The notes: generated from the letters alone by a model not told the origin. A stretch of 64,000 bases of DNA from Pseudoscardovia suis (GCF_002797875.1 NZ_PGFC01000001.1:1-64000), one strand, 5' to 3'. Shown: positions 27,056 through 35,761, counted from the stretch's first letter. Program-made: numbers and translations.

Positions 27056-28270
27056 ATGAACGAAACTCAGCGTGATGGGGCAGTGCGCGGATCCTCCTCT
27101 GCCCGTGGAACGGCGGGAAGCAGCGGTAGCGCAGGCAACGCGGGAAGTAGCACGGGAAGTAGCACGGGAAGTAGCACCAATCCCCGTCGTAATTGGACCG
27201 AGGATTCTCAGCCGCAGGCGAACGCTGTGGTCACGCCGCAGTCGATCAAGCAGCCGCAGCGCCTATCGCAACCGCAGGTTGTAGATCAGCTGCAAGGCAC
27301 AAGTCGGTCGCAGGTTGCAGGTCGGTCGCAGGTTGTGCAGCGGGCCGAGCCATCGGTTCCGCAACCCCGAGCCAACAGGACGGGCGGTCAGATGGTGCAG
27401 CGCACGCCTGCCGGCAATGATGTGGCGCATGGCGGCGGGGTGTCCGAGGCGCCCGGCAACGGTCCATCGCGCGCGATGCGTGAATACGATGCCGCCACCC
27501 GCGAATACAAGCGAGTCAACGGCGAATATCAAAGCCGAGTGAAAAAAGCGGAATCGGCGCTCAATCGTGCGAAGAAGGAACATGCGGATGCCGTGGCGGA
27601 TGCGCGCAAGCTCGTCGAACGCGAGAAAAACGAGTACGGCCAGCCCGTTGCGCGTTTTGCGCACGCCACGTTGTATGTGGACCGCCTCGAATACAACCAT
27701 GCGAAGTTGAGATTGGACTCCGGGCAGGCGAGCGTGCGTGTATTGGGTGCCGAAGACGCTGTGCGCGCCAGCATCGACTATCCGCGCACCGAAAGCGGCG
27801 GCAGGTCGGCGAAACTCGCAAACAAGGTGATGGGCGAGGAAGACAACGCACAGCAGCTGTTTTTGGAGGTCTGGTCCGGCAACGACGTGATGCTGGTGCA
27901 ATTCGCCGCCAAGGACGAGCAGGAGGCGCGGTCGTTCGGCTCACGCATCGTGACGGGCGCGCTTAATTATGATTCGGCGCGAGCCAATCATGAGGAGCGA
28001 CTTGCGAATTTCGAAAGCAACGTGGACCGCGTGAACGCGGACGTCGCCACCATCGAACAGGCACAGGCGCGGCTCGCGGATGCGAAAGCCGACACTCATG
28101 AGCTGGAATCCGCCCGTACGCGCGTTGATTTCACGCGCGCCGCAGTGCCGACGCTCGAATTGGAACAACGGCGCCGCGCCGTGCGCAAACGCAACACGAT
28201 CGCCATCGTGGCGCTGGTGGTCGTCGCGGTCGTGGTGATCGGCGCATTGTGGTGGTTTACATCCCACTGA
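27056..28270 (+). CDS. Coiled-coil, tail-anchored membrane protein with a PH-like central domain
   Basis: A 404-residue protein. Residues 1-135 are low-complexity (Gly/Ser, then Gln-rich with SQVAGRSQV-type repeats). Residues about 140-195 form a charged coiled coil. At about 200-290 a strand-rich domain begins PVARFAHATLYVDRLEYNH and includes FLEVWSGNDVMLVQFAAKDE; the pattern is like bacterial PH or GRAM domains, but this is by-eye only. A second coiled coil follows, then a basic patch RRRAVRKR and a single C-terminal membrane span of about 22 residues ending FTSH. It should therefore be tail-anchored with the bulk in the cytoplasm. The ATG at 27056 is preceded by GGACAGGAAG. It diverges from the SWIM gene. 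Function is unknown; membrane scaffolding is a guess. Confidence 0.85.
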   Translation: MNETQRDGAVRGSSSARGTAGSSGSAGNAGSSTGSSTGSSTNPRRNWTEDSQPQANAVVTPQSIKQPQRLSQPQVVDQLQGTSRSQVAGRSQVVQRAEPSVPQPRANRTGGQMVQRTPAGNDVAHGGGVSEAPGNGPSRAMREYDAATREYKRVNGEYQSRVKKAESALNRAKKEHADAVADARKLVEREKNEYGQPVARFAHATLYVDRLEYNHAKLRLDSGQASVRVLGAEDAVRASIDYPRTESGGRSAKLANKVMGEEDNAQQLFLEVWSGNDVMLVQFAAKDEQEARSFGSRIVTGALNYDSARANHEERLANFESNVDRVNADVATIEQAQARLADAKADTHELESARTRVDFTRAAVPTLELEQRRRAVRKRNTIAIVALVVVAVVVIGALWWFTSH

Positions 28271-28363
28271 GTCGGTGCGTCGCGGCGGGTGGCTTGAATC
28301 CGTAGGGGTTCCTGCAGGGTCCACTGGGAACTCAATGGGAATTCCCGGGATTCCTGCAGGCAA

Positions 28364-28400
28364 GGATTCCTGTGGGGTCAACAGAAAACCGCAGGAATCC
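28364..28400. other. Inverted repeat between convergent genes
   Basis: GGATTCCTGTGG (28364-28375) pairs with CCGCAGGAATCC (28389-28400). Further GATTCCTGCAGG-like copies occur at 28308-28362. Lying between two converging genes, it probably ends transcription from both sides, but no long T run is present. Confidence 0.55.
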
Positions 28401-28435
28401 AACGGGAACTCAACAGTGAAAATCGACGGCGGGAT

Positions 28436-28834
28436 TCAGCGGGATTGCGGCACTTGGTATCCCGCCCAATTGACGACGGCCTCGATATTGTTGCCATCCG
28501 GGTCGAGCACGAACGCGGCCCAATAGCCGTCATGGTAGGCGCGGGGACCGGGCTTGCCGTTGTCGGTGCCGCCGGCGGCAAGAGCCGCGGCGTGGAATTC
28601 TTCCACGGCTTGCTTGCTGGGCGCGAGGAACGCGATGTGCGTGGGAACAACGGTGCGCCCCGGTTCAATCGGGGAGACGTAGAAATCGGAGTGTGCGGTG
28701 CCATCATCCACGCCGAATCCGATGGTGGGTTCGTGGTGTGCCTTGGGCACATAGCCCAGCGGAGCGAGGGCTGCGGTGTAGAAAGCGATGGATTTGTCGA
28801 TGTTGCTTGCCTTGAGGGTCATGTGGTCGATCAT
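28436..28834 (-). CDS. VOC-superfamily (glyoxalase-like) protein
   Basis: A 132-residue single-domain vicinal-oxygen-chelate protein. It starts MIDHMTLKASNIDKSIAFYTAAL, the usual first beta-alpha unit with a metal-ligand His at position 4. The middle carries THIAFLAPSKQAVEEFHAAALAAGG and the end YHDGYWAAFVLDPDGNNIEAV, which supply a second His region and the terminal Glu. The family includes glyoxalase I, dioxygenases and antibiotic-binding proteins; the reaction here cannot be told. The length is normal for the subfamily close to PhnB/YaeR-type proteins. No strong ribosome site is visible before the ATG at 28834. It is monocistronic and converges on the coiled-coil gene. Confidence 0.88.
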   Translation of the reverse strand: MIDHMTLKASNIDKSIAFYTAALAPLGYVPKAHHEPTIGFGVDDGTAHSDFYVSPIEPGRTVVPTHIAFLAPSKQAVEEFHAAALAAGGTDNGKPGPRAYHDGYWAAFVLDPDGNNIEAVVNWAGYQVPQSR

Positions 28835-28999
28835 GGTTCCATGCTAAGCACCGTTCGCGGTTGACGATGTCTGATGCGGCGCTTGGCGGTGCCTCATGTT
28901 GCTTGGCGGCGCCAAGACTGCGCGCGGTGTCTTTGAACCTGCCATAAAAAGCGGGTATAAGCAATTGCGGCGTTTTCGGTGGCGTCGCTGAATGCCGGT

Positions 29000-29190
29000 T
29001 GATAAGGTGAAAGCACTTTCGCGAAAAGCCGCATCGGTCGTGCGGCATGGCAATGAAACGTTGCGTTGCGAAAGTAGGTCCGTGATTTAGCGGGCTGACG
29101 CGTGTTGGGGCGCGTAATCCAGACGTGCCGGGTTGGGGAACGCCGGTACGCGGGGCTGGCTGGGCGAAAGTCCGGTCAGCCCCGTTTTTT
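29000..29190 (+). ncRNA. Candidate structured small RNA with its own terminator
   Basis: No gene is seen here, yet a classical terminator closes the segment, and several hairpins precede it: GAAAG/CTTTC near 29009-29020, GCCGCA (29028-29033) with TGCGGC (29041-29046), ACGCG (29098-29102) with CGCGT (29111-29115), and CGTGCCGG (29124-29131) with CCGGTACG (29143-29150). The 5' end is uncertain; GATAAG near 29001 is a weak -10 candidate. It does not match tmRNA, RNase P RNA, SRP RNA or 6S RNA by the features I know. The 165 bases between the VOC gene and this element show nothing else. Confidence 0.5.
29152..29190 (+). terminator. Strong intrinsic terminator of the candidate small RNA
   Basis: GGGGCTG (29152-29158) pairs with CAGCCCC (29177-29183), with extra GG/CC pairing inside and a GCGAAAG apical loop. 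Six Ts follow at 29185-29190. No open frame ends upstream on this strand. Confidence 0.85.
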
Positions 29191-29251
29191 ATCACCCGCT
29201 GTGTGTTTTTCTCGCCCGTTGTGCGGATATGCATAGTCGTATAGGCCCCAC

Positions 29252-29728
29252 AACCTCCGTTTTCGGCGAGTGGATCATGGTTCGCCGATGGTGGAGGTTA
29301 GGTCCCCGTTTTGGAGGTGTCTAACTTCCGTCTTCGGCGATTCTCGGATTGTGTCGCCGAAGAGGGAGGTTAGGAGTCTGTTTTGGGAGTGTGTATCTTC
29401 CGTCTTCGGCGATTCTCGGATTGTGTCGCCGATGAGGGAGGTTAGGGGTTCGTTTTGAGGGTGTGTAACTTCCGCTTTCGGCGACCCCTTGATGGTTCGC
29501 CGATGGTGGAGGTTACGACGGGTTGGGGTGTCGTCTATCTTCCGTTTTCGGCGAGTGGATTATGGTTCGCCGATGGCGGAGGTTTGGGGTCGGTTTCGGG
29601 GGTCTGTAACCTCCGTCTTCGGCGATTCTCGGATTGTGTCGCCGATGAGGGAGGTTAGGGATCCGTTTTGAGGGTGTGTAACTTCCGTCTTCGGCGAGTG
29701 GTTGATTGGGTCGCCGATGACGGAGGTT
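29252..29728 (+). repeat. Seven-unit palindrome array, about 71-bp pitch (family B, copy 1)
   Basis: Units start at 29252, 29323, 29395, 29467, 29537, 29608 and 29680 (steps 70-72 bp). Each has an 18-base arm AACCTCCGTCTTCGGCGA-like, a 13-15 base variable centre (two types, GTGGATTATGG and TTCTCGGATTGTG), and the complementary arm TCGCCGATGAGGGAGGTT-like. Units are joined by a G/T-rich linker resembling GGGGTTCGTTTTGAGGGTGT. No gene is present. The array lies between the candidate RNA and the amidohydrolase gene. The same family recurs at 46928-47231. Confidence 0.9.
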
Positions 29729-29884
29729 AGGGGTTTGTTTTTGGGCTACCGGATACCCGTACCTCAACCCCAGCACGCCCACGGGCGCAGCACCTGCGCG
29801 AATCGAGAATCAGAGACGATGACTTTGGTTCCTATGCGCCGCGGGTTACGATTGGTTGCGTCATCGAAGCAGGCAAGGAGAACC

Positions 29885-31240
29885 ATGAGCACAGACACCG
29901 TGAGCGGCGAGTCCGCGTCAGCGCAGCAGTCCGAGGAAGCAAGCCTAGATTGGGGTGATGTGGCGCAACTGGATGCGCTGCTTGATCCGCAGACACACAT
30001 TCCGCTTGATTACGATCCTTCCGTCGGCTATACGCCGGATCAGCTGCGCGCCATCCGCCATTACCTGCACCGTCACCCCGAGCCTGGCTTCCACGAAGTG
30101 CACACGACGGCGTATCTCAAGAGCCTCATGAAGCAAATCGGAATTGATATCGTTCCCACCCCTCAGCTGGAAACCGGCCTCATCGCTCGCATCCGCGGCG
30201 AGAAGACCCTCGACGGCCAGCCAGGTCCGCGTGTCGCCCTGCGCGCCGACATCGACGGACTGCCGGTCACGGAGCAGGCGGACGTGCCATTCATTTCACA
30301 GGAAGACGGATTCATGCACGCCTGCGGGCACGACCTGCACATGACCTATCTGATTGGCGCGGCATCGCGTCTTGCAACGCCTGCCAGCCGTCGCAACCTT
30401 GCAGGCACGGTGGACGTATTGTTCCAGCCTGCGGAAGAAACGAGCTTCGGCGCACTGCGCGTCATCAGCAACGCCATTGACACCGGCGACGCCGATAGGG
30501 ATGATTCCGGCGAAGGAAACTTGCCGAAGCTGTCGGCCATCATCGGCGCCCACAATATGCCCGACTACCAGCCGGATGAAATCGCCGTAGGCAAGGAACC
30601 GATGATGGCGTGCTCCATCCGCTTCGGCGTGACGCTTCACGCCCAGGGCTCCCATGGCGCGCGTCCGGAATCCGGCACCGGACCCATTGAAGCGATGGCG
30701 ACGATGATCACATCGCTGCAAACCATCGTGAGCCGCAATATTTCGCCGCTGCATCCCGCCGTGGTGTCGGTGACGAGCGTCCACGCGGGGTCCGTGTGGA
30801 ATGTGATTCCGCCCGAGGCGAAGTTCATCGGCACGGCGCGGGTGTTTTCTGATGATGACGCCGAGCTGGTGCGCAAACGCTTCTTCGCAATCGTGCAAGG
30901 CGTGGCACAGGCCTACGGCATCACCGCGGACATCGACTGGCCGCACGCGCAGCCCGTCATGCAATCCGACCCGGCGCTTGGCCTTGCCGTCGCCGACGAT
31001 GTGAAGCAGGGTGGCTATGCCAGGCTTGCGCCGATCGTGCAACAGATGCCGGGTGAGGATTTCGCTGAATTCGGCTCCCGCACGCGCGTCGTGTTCGCTT
31101 TCATCGGCTCGAACGGCCGGTCGGACCGTCATTACATCCATTCGCCCAAGTTCATCGGTCTGGATTCCTCCATTCCTACGGGCGTCGCGTTCTACGAGAA
31201 TGCCGCGCGCCGTGTGCTGCGCGAAATCGCAGCGCAGTGA
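29885..31240 (+). CDS. M20-family amidohydrolase (hippurate/aminoacylase-like)
   Basis: A 451-residue metal-dependent amidohydrolase of the M20D group, which removes acyl groups from N-acyl amino acids or related amides in the cytoplasm. After a 45-residue acidic leader the domain begins RAIRHYLHRHPEPGFHE. Metal-site motifs are HACGHDLH (about 145-152), PAEE (about 181-184), GAHNMPDYQPDEIAVG and a late HYIHSPKF. The dimerisation insert includes GSHGARPESGTGPIEA. The ATG at 29885 has AAGGAGAACC upstream; the frame runs further 5' into the palindrome array but that is not coding. ACTTTGGTTCCTAT, shared with the window's first repeat, lies 50 bases upstream of the start. The substrate is unknown. 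Confidence 0.9.
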   Translation: MSTDTVSGESASAQQSEEASLDWGDVAQLDALLDPQTHIPLDYDPSVGYTPDQLRAIRHYLHRHPEPGFHEVHTTAYLKSLMKQIGIDIVPTPQLETGLIARIRGEKTLDGQPGPRVALRADIDGLPVTEQADVPFISQEDGFMHACGHDLHMTYLIGAASRLATPASRRNLAGTVDVLFQPAEETSFGALRVISNAIDTGDADRDDSGEGNLPKLSAIIGAHNMPDYQPDEIAVGKEPMMACSIRFGVTLHAQGSHGARPESGTGPIEAMATMITSLQTIVSRNISPLHPAVVSVTSVHAGSVWNVIPPEAKFIGTARVFSDDDAELVRKRFFAIVQGVAQAYGITADIDWPHAQPVMQSDPALGLAVADDVKQGGYARLAPIVQQMPGEDFAEFGSRTRVVFAFIGSNGRSDRHYIHSPKFIGLDSSIPTGVAFYENAARRVLREIAAQ

Positions 31241-31335
31241 CTAGATAGCACAGTGACTAGGGCGCTGTGACCAGATGGCGCTGTGATGCGGGCAGCGCAG
31301 CGATGCAGCGATGCAGTGATGCAGGCAGCGCTGCA

Positions 31336-32067
31336 TCACTCTGGCTGCTCTGTGCTGTTTGGTTGCTCCGCGCTGCCTGGCTGCTCTGCGTCATTGCCAT
31401 CCGTGATCTGTCGATACAGTTTCTCAAGCCGTTCGGCACGCGCCTGCACTGTTTTCAGCTCGCATTCCCACACGACAATGACCCGCCAGCCTTGCGCGCG
31501 AAGCTGCGCATGCTGGCGGGCGTCGCGCGCCTTGTTGCGTTCGAGCTTGTCGGTCCAGAATTCCACGTGAGATTTGGGAATCTTGCAATTGCCGCAGTCA
31601 TGCATGTGCCAGAAGCATCCGTTGATGAACACCATCGTGTGCCATTTGGGCAGCACGATATCCGGGTGCCCTGGATACCGCTTGTCGTTTTTGCGAAAAC
31701 GCAGACCGCGTGCAAACAGATACGAGCGCGTCAGGGTTTCAATCGACGTGTCGGTGCCGCGAATCCGACTCATGATGAAACTGCGTGAACCACGTTCGAA
31801 CCCGGACCGCTTCGCAGCCCTGTTCTGCGCTGCCTCTGCTTTCTGAGCTTTTGTCATCCCGCGTCTGTGCGATGTTTTCCGCTGGGGCTTGTTGCGGGAA
31901 GAATCCCGTGGCGATGTCCCCTTCGAAGACGTTGCTGGGGCGTTGATGGGATCTGGGGCGTTAGCGGGAGCTGGGACGTTGATAGAGGTGCGTGGAGCGT
32001 TCGCCGTCTGCTGCTCCGATTCTGGAGCTGTTCCCTTGTTGTTCATTGTTGTCGCCAATCCAGCCAT
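31336..32067 (-). CDS. vsr: Very-short-patch mismatch endonuclease (Vsr)
   Basis: Nicks DNA 5' of T:G mismatches that arise by deamination of 5-methylcytosine. The Vsr core is at about residues 80-225: MSRIRGTDTSIETLTRSYLF, then RKNDKRYPGHPDIVLPKWH with the catalytic Asp, INGCFWHMHDCGNCKIPKS with the zinc-binding His and Cys residues, and NKARDARQHAQLRAQGWRVI with WECEL. An N-terminal extension of about 80 residues rich in Pro, Ala, Asn and Ser (APANAPDPINAPA) and a short polar C-terminal tail are not in E. coli Vsr (about 156 residues). No cytosine methyltransferase is adjacent, although vsr usually accompanies one, so it may be an orphan or its partner lies outside the window. A later ATG at 32046 is also possible. 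Confidence 0.9.
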   Translation of the reverse strand: MAGLATTMNNKGTAPESEQQTANAPRTSINVPAPANAPDPINAPATSSKGTSPRDSSRNKPQRKTSHRRGMTKAQKAEAAQNRAAKRSGFERGSRSFIMSRIRGTDTSIETLTRSYLFARGLRFRKNDKRYPGHPDIVLPKWHTMVFINGCFWHMHDCGNCKIPKSHVEFWTDKLERNKARDARQHAQLRAQGWRVIVVWECELKTVQARAERLEKLYRQITDGNDAEQPGSAEQPNSTEQPE

Positions 32068-32239
32068 TCCATCATCCTAAGCCGGATTGCGGCGGATCGA
32101 CGGTGAGCGTCTGGCGAATCGTTCGCTTGGGGAATCGTTCGCTTGAGGAAAACATTTACTTGGACTCGACTGTGTGCGCAGGGCGTTTGAAGGCGCCATA
32201 AGGAAGTCGTATAGGCGCGCGGCGGTTTTACCGCGAATC

Positions 32240-32256
32240 GTCACGTATGGTGTGAC
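32240..32256. promoter_or_regulatory. Candidate operator upstream of the metQ-like gene
   Basis: GTCAC, 7 bases, GTGAC form an inverted repeat about 85 bases before the metQNI operon start. It could be a repressor site for methionine control, but I cannot assign a regulator. Confidence 0.25.
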
Positions 32257-32342
32257 ACACATCAGAAAGTGGTCTGTATCAAGAGCATCCAAACCATACG
32301 CATCTGAATCACAGGCATTCACCAACGAGAAAGAAGGACATC

Positions 32343-33332
32343 ATGGCACAGGAACAGGAACCCCAGAAGAATCCGACAAATGCACAATCCGCCGCACCGG
32401 AGGAGCCGGTGCGCGTCAACCACACCGCGCGCAACATCATCATTGCTCTCGTCGTGGTTGTGCTCGTCGTCGCAGGTGTGCTTGTGGGCGTGCATGTGAA
32501 GAACTCCGGCAAGAACGCAGCCAAGGGCACCAAGGACAACCCGGTGGTCATCGGCGTGATCGGCGCCACCGACAAGCAGTGGCCGGTGCTGCAGCAGAAG
32601 GCCGAGGAACAGGGCATCTACGTGACGATCCAGGACTTCCAGGATTACGCTGCTGTTGACAAGGCGCTCGCAGCAGGCCAGATCGACCTCAACGAAATCC
32701 AGCACATCCTGTATCTGGCCAACTTCAATGAAAAGAACAACACTGACCTGCAGCCGATCGGCGGCACCGCCGTCTATCCGCTCGGCCTGTATTCCAGCAA
32801 GTACAAGTCCGTTGACGACATCCAGGCGGGCGACACGATCGCCATCCCCAACGATGAGACGAACCAGGCCCGTGCCATCGGCGTGCTCAAGTCCGCAGGT
32901 CTTATCACCCTGAAGGACGACTGGACCGCATTCTCCACGCCCGCTGACATCGACACCGACAAGTCCAAGGTGAAGGTCACCACGCTCGACGGCAACAAGA
33001 TCGCCCACTCCCTGAGCGATTCGCAGATCGCCGCAGGCGTCATCAACAACGATTACGTCGAAGACGCCGGCCTCAAGCCCACGGATGCGCTGTATCAGGA
33101 TTCCGCCGACACGGAGGAAGCCCACCCGTACATCAACATCTGGGCGGCCCGCAAGGAAGACGCCAACAATGAGCTGTACCTGAAGATCGCCAAGCTTTCC
33201 GCTGACCCGGACGTCGAGAACGCCCTGCAGGAGCAGTCCGGCGGTTCTGCATCCCTGGCGGACAACTACACGCCTGAGCAGCTCCAGCAGATCCTCGCTG
33301 ACCTGCAAAAGCAGATCGAAAGCCAGGAGTAA
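32343..33332 (+). CDS. metQ: MetQ/NlpA-type substrate-binding protein with a membrane anchor
   Basis: The 329-residue binding protein of a methionine-type ABC importer. After a 30-residue cytoplasmic start it has one hydrophobic span (NIIIALVVVVLVVAGVLVGV, about 31-52) and no cysteine, so it is probably held by an uncleaved membrane anchor and not by a lipid. The NlpA/MetQ domain follows, with VIGVIGATDKQWPVLQQKA, the GGTAVYPLGLYSSKYKSVDD segment and IPNDETNQARAIGVLKSAGL, which are diagnostic. AGAAAGAAGGACATC precedes the ATG. It is the first gene of a three-gene operon with the ATPase and permease. Substrates of this family include D/L-methionine and its derivatives; the exact one is inferred. 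Confidence 0.9.
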   Translation: MAQEQEPQKNPTNAQSAAPEEPVRVNHTARNIIIALVVVVLVVAGVLVGVHVKNSGKNAAKGTKDNPVVIGVIGATDKQWPVLQQKAEEQGIYVTIQDFQDYAAVDKALAAGQIDLNEIQHILYLANFNEKNNTDLQPIGGTAVYPLGLYSSKYKSVDDIQAGDTIAIPNDETNQARAIGVLKSAGLITLKDDWTAFSTPADIDTDKSKVKVTTLDGNKIAHSLSDSQIAAGVINNDYVEDAGLKPTDALYQDSADTEEAHPYINIWAARKEDANNELYLKIAKLSADPDVENALQEQSGGSASLADNYTPEQLQQILADLQKQIESQE

Positions 33333-33414
33333 GCCTGAACCCTGTCGGAAACGATACCAGCAGTGGCATTTCCCACCAACGCCGACCGCCAAAGCCGGCA
33401 TCGCATACCACATG

Positions 33415-33455
33415 AGGCCGGTAGCCTGCTTGCACAAGCGTGGCGCCGGCCTTGT
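33415..33455 (+). other. Intercistronic hairpin between metQ-like and metN-like genes
   Basis: AGGCCGG (33415-33421) pairs with CCGGCCT (33446-33452), with an inner GCTTG/CAAGC pairing and a short TTGTT tail. It could partially terminate transcription or protect the metQ mRNA 3' end, giving more binding protein than transporter. Confidence 0.5.
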
Positions 33456-33478
33456 TCCCCCATGTGAGGAGGCTCAAA

Positions 33479-34813
33479 TTGAGCGAACAAACACAATCGC
33501 CTCAAGCTGCATCATCGCAGCCTGAGGGGGCGCCGGCCGATGCCGGCGTGAAGCAGTCGCACGAGACAATAATCCGGCTCAGTCACGTCACCAAGGTCTT
33601 CGCCGATCCGCGCACTGCGCGCAAGGCAGCAAAACAAGGCAAGCCGCTGCCCAAAGCGGTCGATGACGTGAGCGTCGACATTGCCGAAGGAGAAATCTTC
33701 GGCATCATCGGATACTCCGGCGCCGGTAAATCCACATTGGTGCGCATGATCAACGCGCTGGAACGCCCCACGAGCGGCACCGTGGAAGTCATGGGACAGG
33801 ACATCACGAACCTGAGCGAAGGCAAGCTGCGCCCCATCCGGCAGAAAATCGGCATGGTATTCCAACAGTTCAACCTTTTTGAATCCCGCACGGTCGCCGG
33901 CAACATCGCCTACCCGCTGGTGCGCGACCACTGGCGTGCGGACTATCGCGACCGCCGAGTCGCCGAGTTGCTTGAATTCGTGGGGCTCACCGAGCACGCG
34001 AACAAGTATCCCAGCCAGCTTTCCGGCGGGCAGAAGCAGCGTGTCGGCATCGCTCGCGCGCTCGCCACGCATCCGCGCATACTTCTCGCCGACGAGGCGA
34101 CGAGCGCACTTGACCCCGAGACCACGAAGGATGTGCTCGACCTGCTGCGTCGCGTCAACCGCCAGCTGAGCGTCACCGTCGTACTCATCACGCATCAAAT
34201 GGACGTGATCAAGCGCATCGCCGACCGCGTGCTCGTCATGAGCCATGGCAAGGCGGTCGAAGAGAACGACCTGTTCTCTCTGTTCGCCAACCCCCAGAGC
34301 CCCGTCACATCGCATTTCATCTCAACGGTGCTCGACGGCGCCCCGTCGCGCGAAACGGTCGCCGACTTGCATCGCCATTACGACGGGCGCATCATCACCG
34401 TCGTGCTGCGCGAACCCGTGCCGGAACGTGGCATCACGCCATCGGGCCAGCATATTTCCAAGCTCATCGCCAGCAGTCCGGTTACCACCTCGCTGCTCAA
34501 CGGCGGCGTCAACGATGTGGCCGGGCACGCGCTGGGCGCCATCACCTATGAGATCACGGGGGAGAGCGCCAACGTGGAGAATTTCATCACCGCGTTGCGT
34601 TCCGACAGCGACATCGTGGATTTTGGCACCGCCTCTGCTCCCGTTGATTATGAGAAGGCGTTGCGTGCCTCGGTGTTCAGCAATGTGCTGGACGATCCGC
34701 TCGCATCCCGGTCGGGGAGCGGCGACGCTCCCAATGAAACGGACACCGAAACGAGCGCCGAAACGAGCAAGACGACGGATGCCAATGGCGATGACAAGGA
34801 GGCACAGGCATGA
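33479..34813 (+). CDS. metN: MetN-type ABC importer ATPase
   Basis: The 444-residue ATPase that powers methionine uptake. The chosen start is a TTG at 33479 because GAGGAGG lies just before it; the frame also continues up to 33440. Walker [10 protein letters not shown] is at about 77-85, the Q loop at VFQQFNLF, the signature LSGGQKQR at about 181-188, Walker [13 protein letters not shown] near 200 and the switch His in LITHQMD. The C-terminal part at about 285-375 ([20 protein letters not shown] to VENFITAL) is a NIL domain, which in E. coli MetN binds methionine and inhibits transport. An acidic Thr/Glu-rich tail ends the protein. It overlaps the permease start by four bases (ATGA). Confidence 0.93.
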   Translation: MSEQTQSPQAASSQPEGAPADAGVKQSHETIIRLSHVTKVFADPRTARKAAKQGKPLPKAVDDVSVDIAEGEIFGIIGYSGAGKSTLVRMINALERPTSGTVEVMGQDITNLSEGKLRPIRQKIGMVFQQFNLFESRTVAGNIAYPLVRDHWRADYRDRRVAELLEFVGLTEHANKYPSQLSGGQKQRVGIARALATHPRILLADEATSALDPETTKDVLDLLRRVNRQLSVTVVLITHQMDVIKRIADRVLVMSHGKAVEENDLFSLFANPQSPVTSHFISTVLDGAPSRETVADLHRHYDGRIITVVLREPVPERGITPSGQHISKLIASSPVTTSLLNGGVNDVAGHALGAITYEITGESANVENFITALRSDSDIVDFGTASAPVDYEKALRASVFSNVLDDPLASRSGSGDAPNETDTETSAETSKTTDANGDDKEAQA

Positions 34814-35598
34814 GCGCGTTCATACAAGTGGCAGCCGCATCCCACTTCGCGGCAGCTTCGGCGACATCATTCGCGGCAGCGTCGGCGACGCATCATACGG
34901 CGGCTTTTGGCTCTGATGCAACGACGTTGGCAATCCATCAGGATTGGGCGGTATTGAAGCCGCTGTTCGTCTCCGCCATTTGGCAGACGCTCATCATGGT
35001 GGTCATCACGCTGCTCATCGGCGGTCTGCTGGGCCTGGTGGTGGGCGTCGTGCTGTGGGGCACCCGCCCGGGCGGACTGTTCGCCAATCGCATCGTCTAT
35101 CGCATTCTCGATGTGATCATCAACATCATCCGACCCATCCCGTTCATCATCTTTCTGGCGGCCATGCAGCCGCTCACCACGCTCGTCATCGGAACCTCCA
35201 TCGGCACGACGGCCGCCATCTTCCCGATGGTCATCATGTGCACGATGGCCACGGCGCGCTTGGTGGAGCAGAACCTCGTCACGACTGACCCGGGCATCAT
35301 CGAGGCCGCGCGTTCGATGGGCGTGCCGCGCCTGCAGATCATCACGACGGTGCTCATTCCCGAGTCCCTCGCGCCGCTGATCTTGGCCTACGCGTTCCTG
35401 TTCATCGGAGTGCTCGACATGTCGGCGATGGCCGGCTACATCGGTGGCGGCGGTTTGGGTAACTTCGCCATCTGCTACGGCTACCAGAAGTTCGACGAAA
35501 CCGCCACATGGGCTGCGGTCATCGTGATGATCGTGCTGGTGCAGGTCGTCCAATACGTAGCCAATGCCATCTCGAGGCGGCTTCTGCACCGCGGCTGA
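34810..35598 (+). CDS. metI: MetI-type ABC importer permease
   Basis: A 262-residue integral membrane subunit with five or so spans. The coupling loop [20 protein letters not shown] near residue 160-180 contacts the ATPase. The segment [21 protein letters not shown] and [21 protein letters not shown] are characteristic of MetI. The first 45 residues are Ala/Ser/Thr-rich with [15 protein letters not shown] repeats, an extension not in E. coli MetI (217 residues). Its ATG overlaps the metN stop as ATGA, so translation is coupled. It is the last gene of the operon and is followed by a hairpin terminator. Confidence 0.93.
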   Translation: MSAFIQVAAASHFAAASATSFAAASATHHTAAFGSDATTLAIHQDWAVLKPLFVSAIWQTLIMVVITLLIGGLLGLVVGVVLWGTRPGGLFANRIVYRILDVIINIIRPIPFIIFLAAMQPLTTLVIGTSIGTTAAIFPMVIMCTMATARLVEQNLVTTDPGIIEAARSMGVPRLQIITTVLIPESLAPLILAYAFLFIGVLDMSAMAGYIGGGGLGNFAICYGYQKFDETATWAAVIVMIVLVQVVQYVANAISRRLLHRG

Positions 35599-35612
35599 GG
35601 GCATCGCGGCAT

Positions 35613-35652
35613 GAATCCCGGCTGCGTCCGCACATGCCGGGATTCCCTGTTT
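35613..35652 (+). terminator. Terminator after the metQNI operon
   Basis: GAATCCCGG (35613-35621) pairs with CCGGGATTC (35637-35645), followed by CCTGTTTATTG. It lies 15 bases after the metI-like stop codon. Confidence 0.75.
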
Positions 35653-35761
35653 ATTGTGGCGGTCGGTTGCGCTCATGGTGCAACCGACTGCCAAATGTTA
35701 GGGGTCGTGGCATAATAAAAACGCATTTTTCCGCTATACGCACATTTGATAGGTGAATAAC

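Noticed and set aside
29161-29184. RNase P RNA, because of GAAAGTCCGG
   Set aside because: The word lies in the loop of the terminator hairpin, and no other conserved RNase P region is present.
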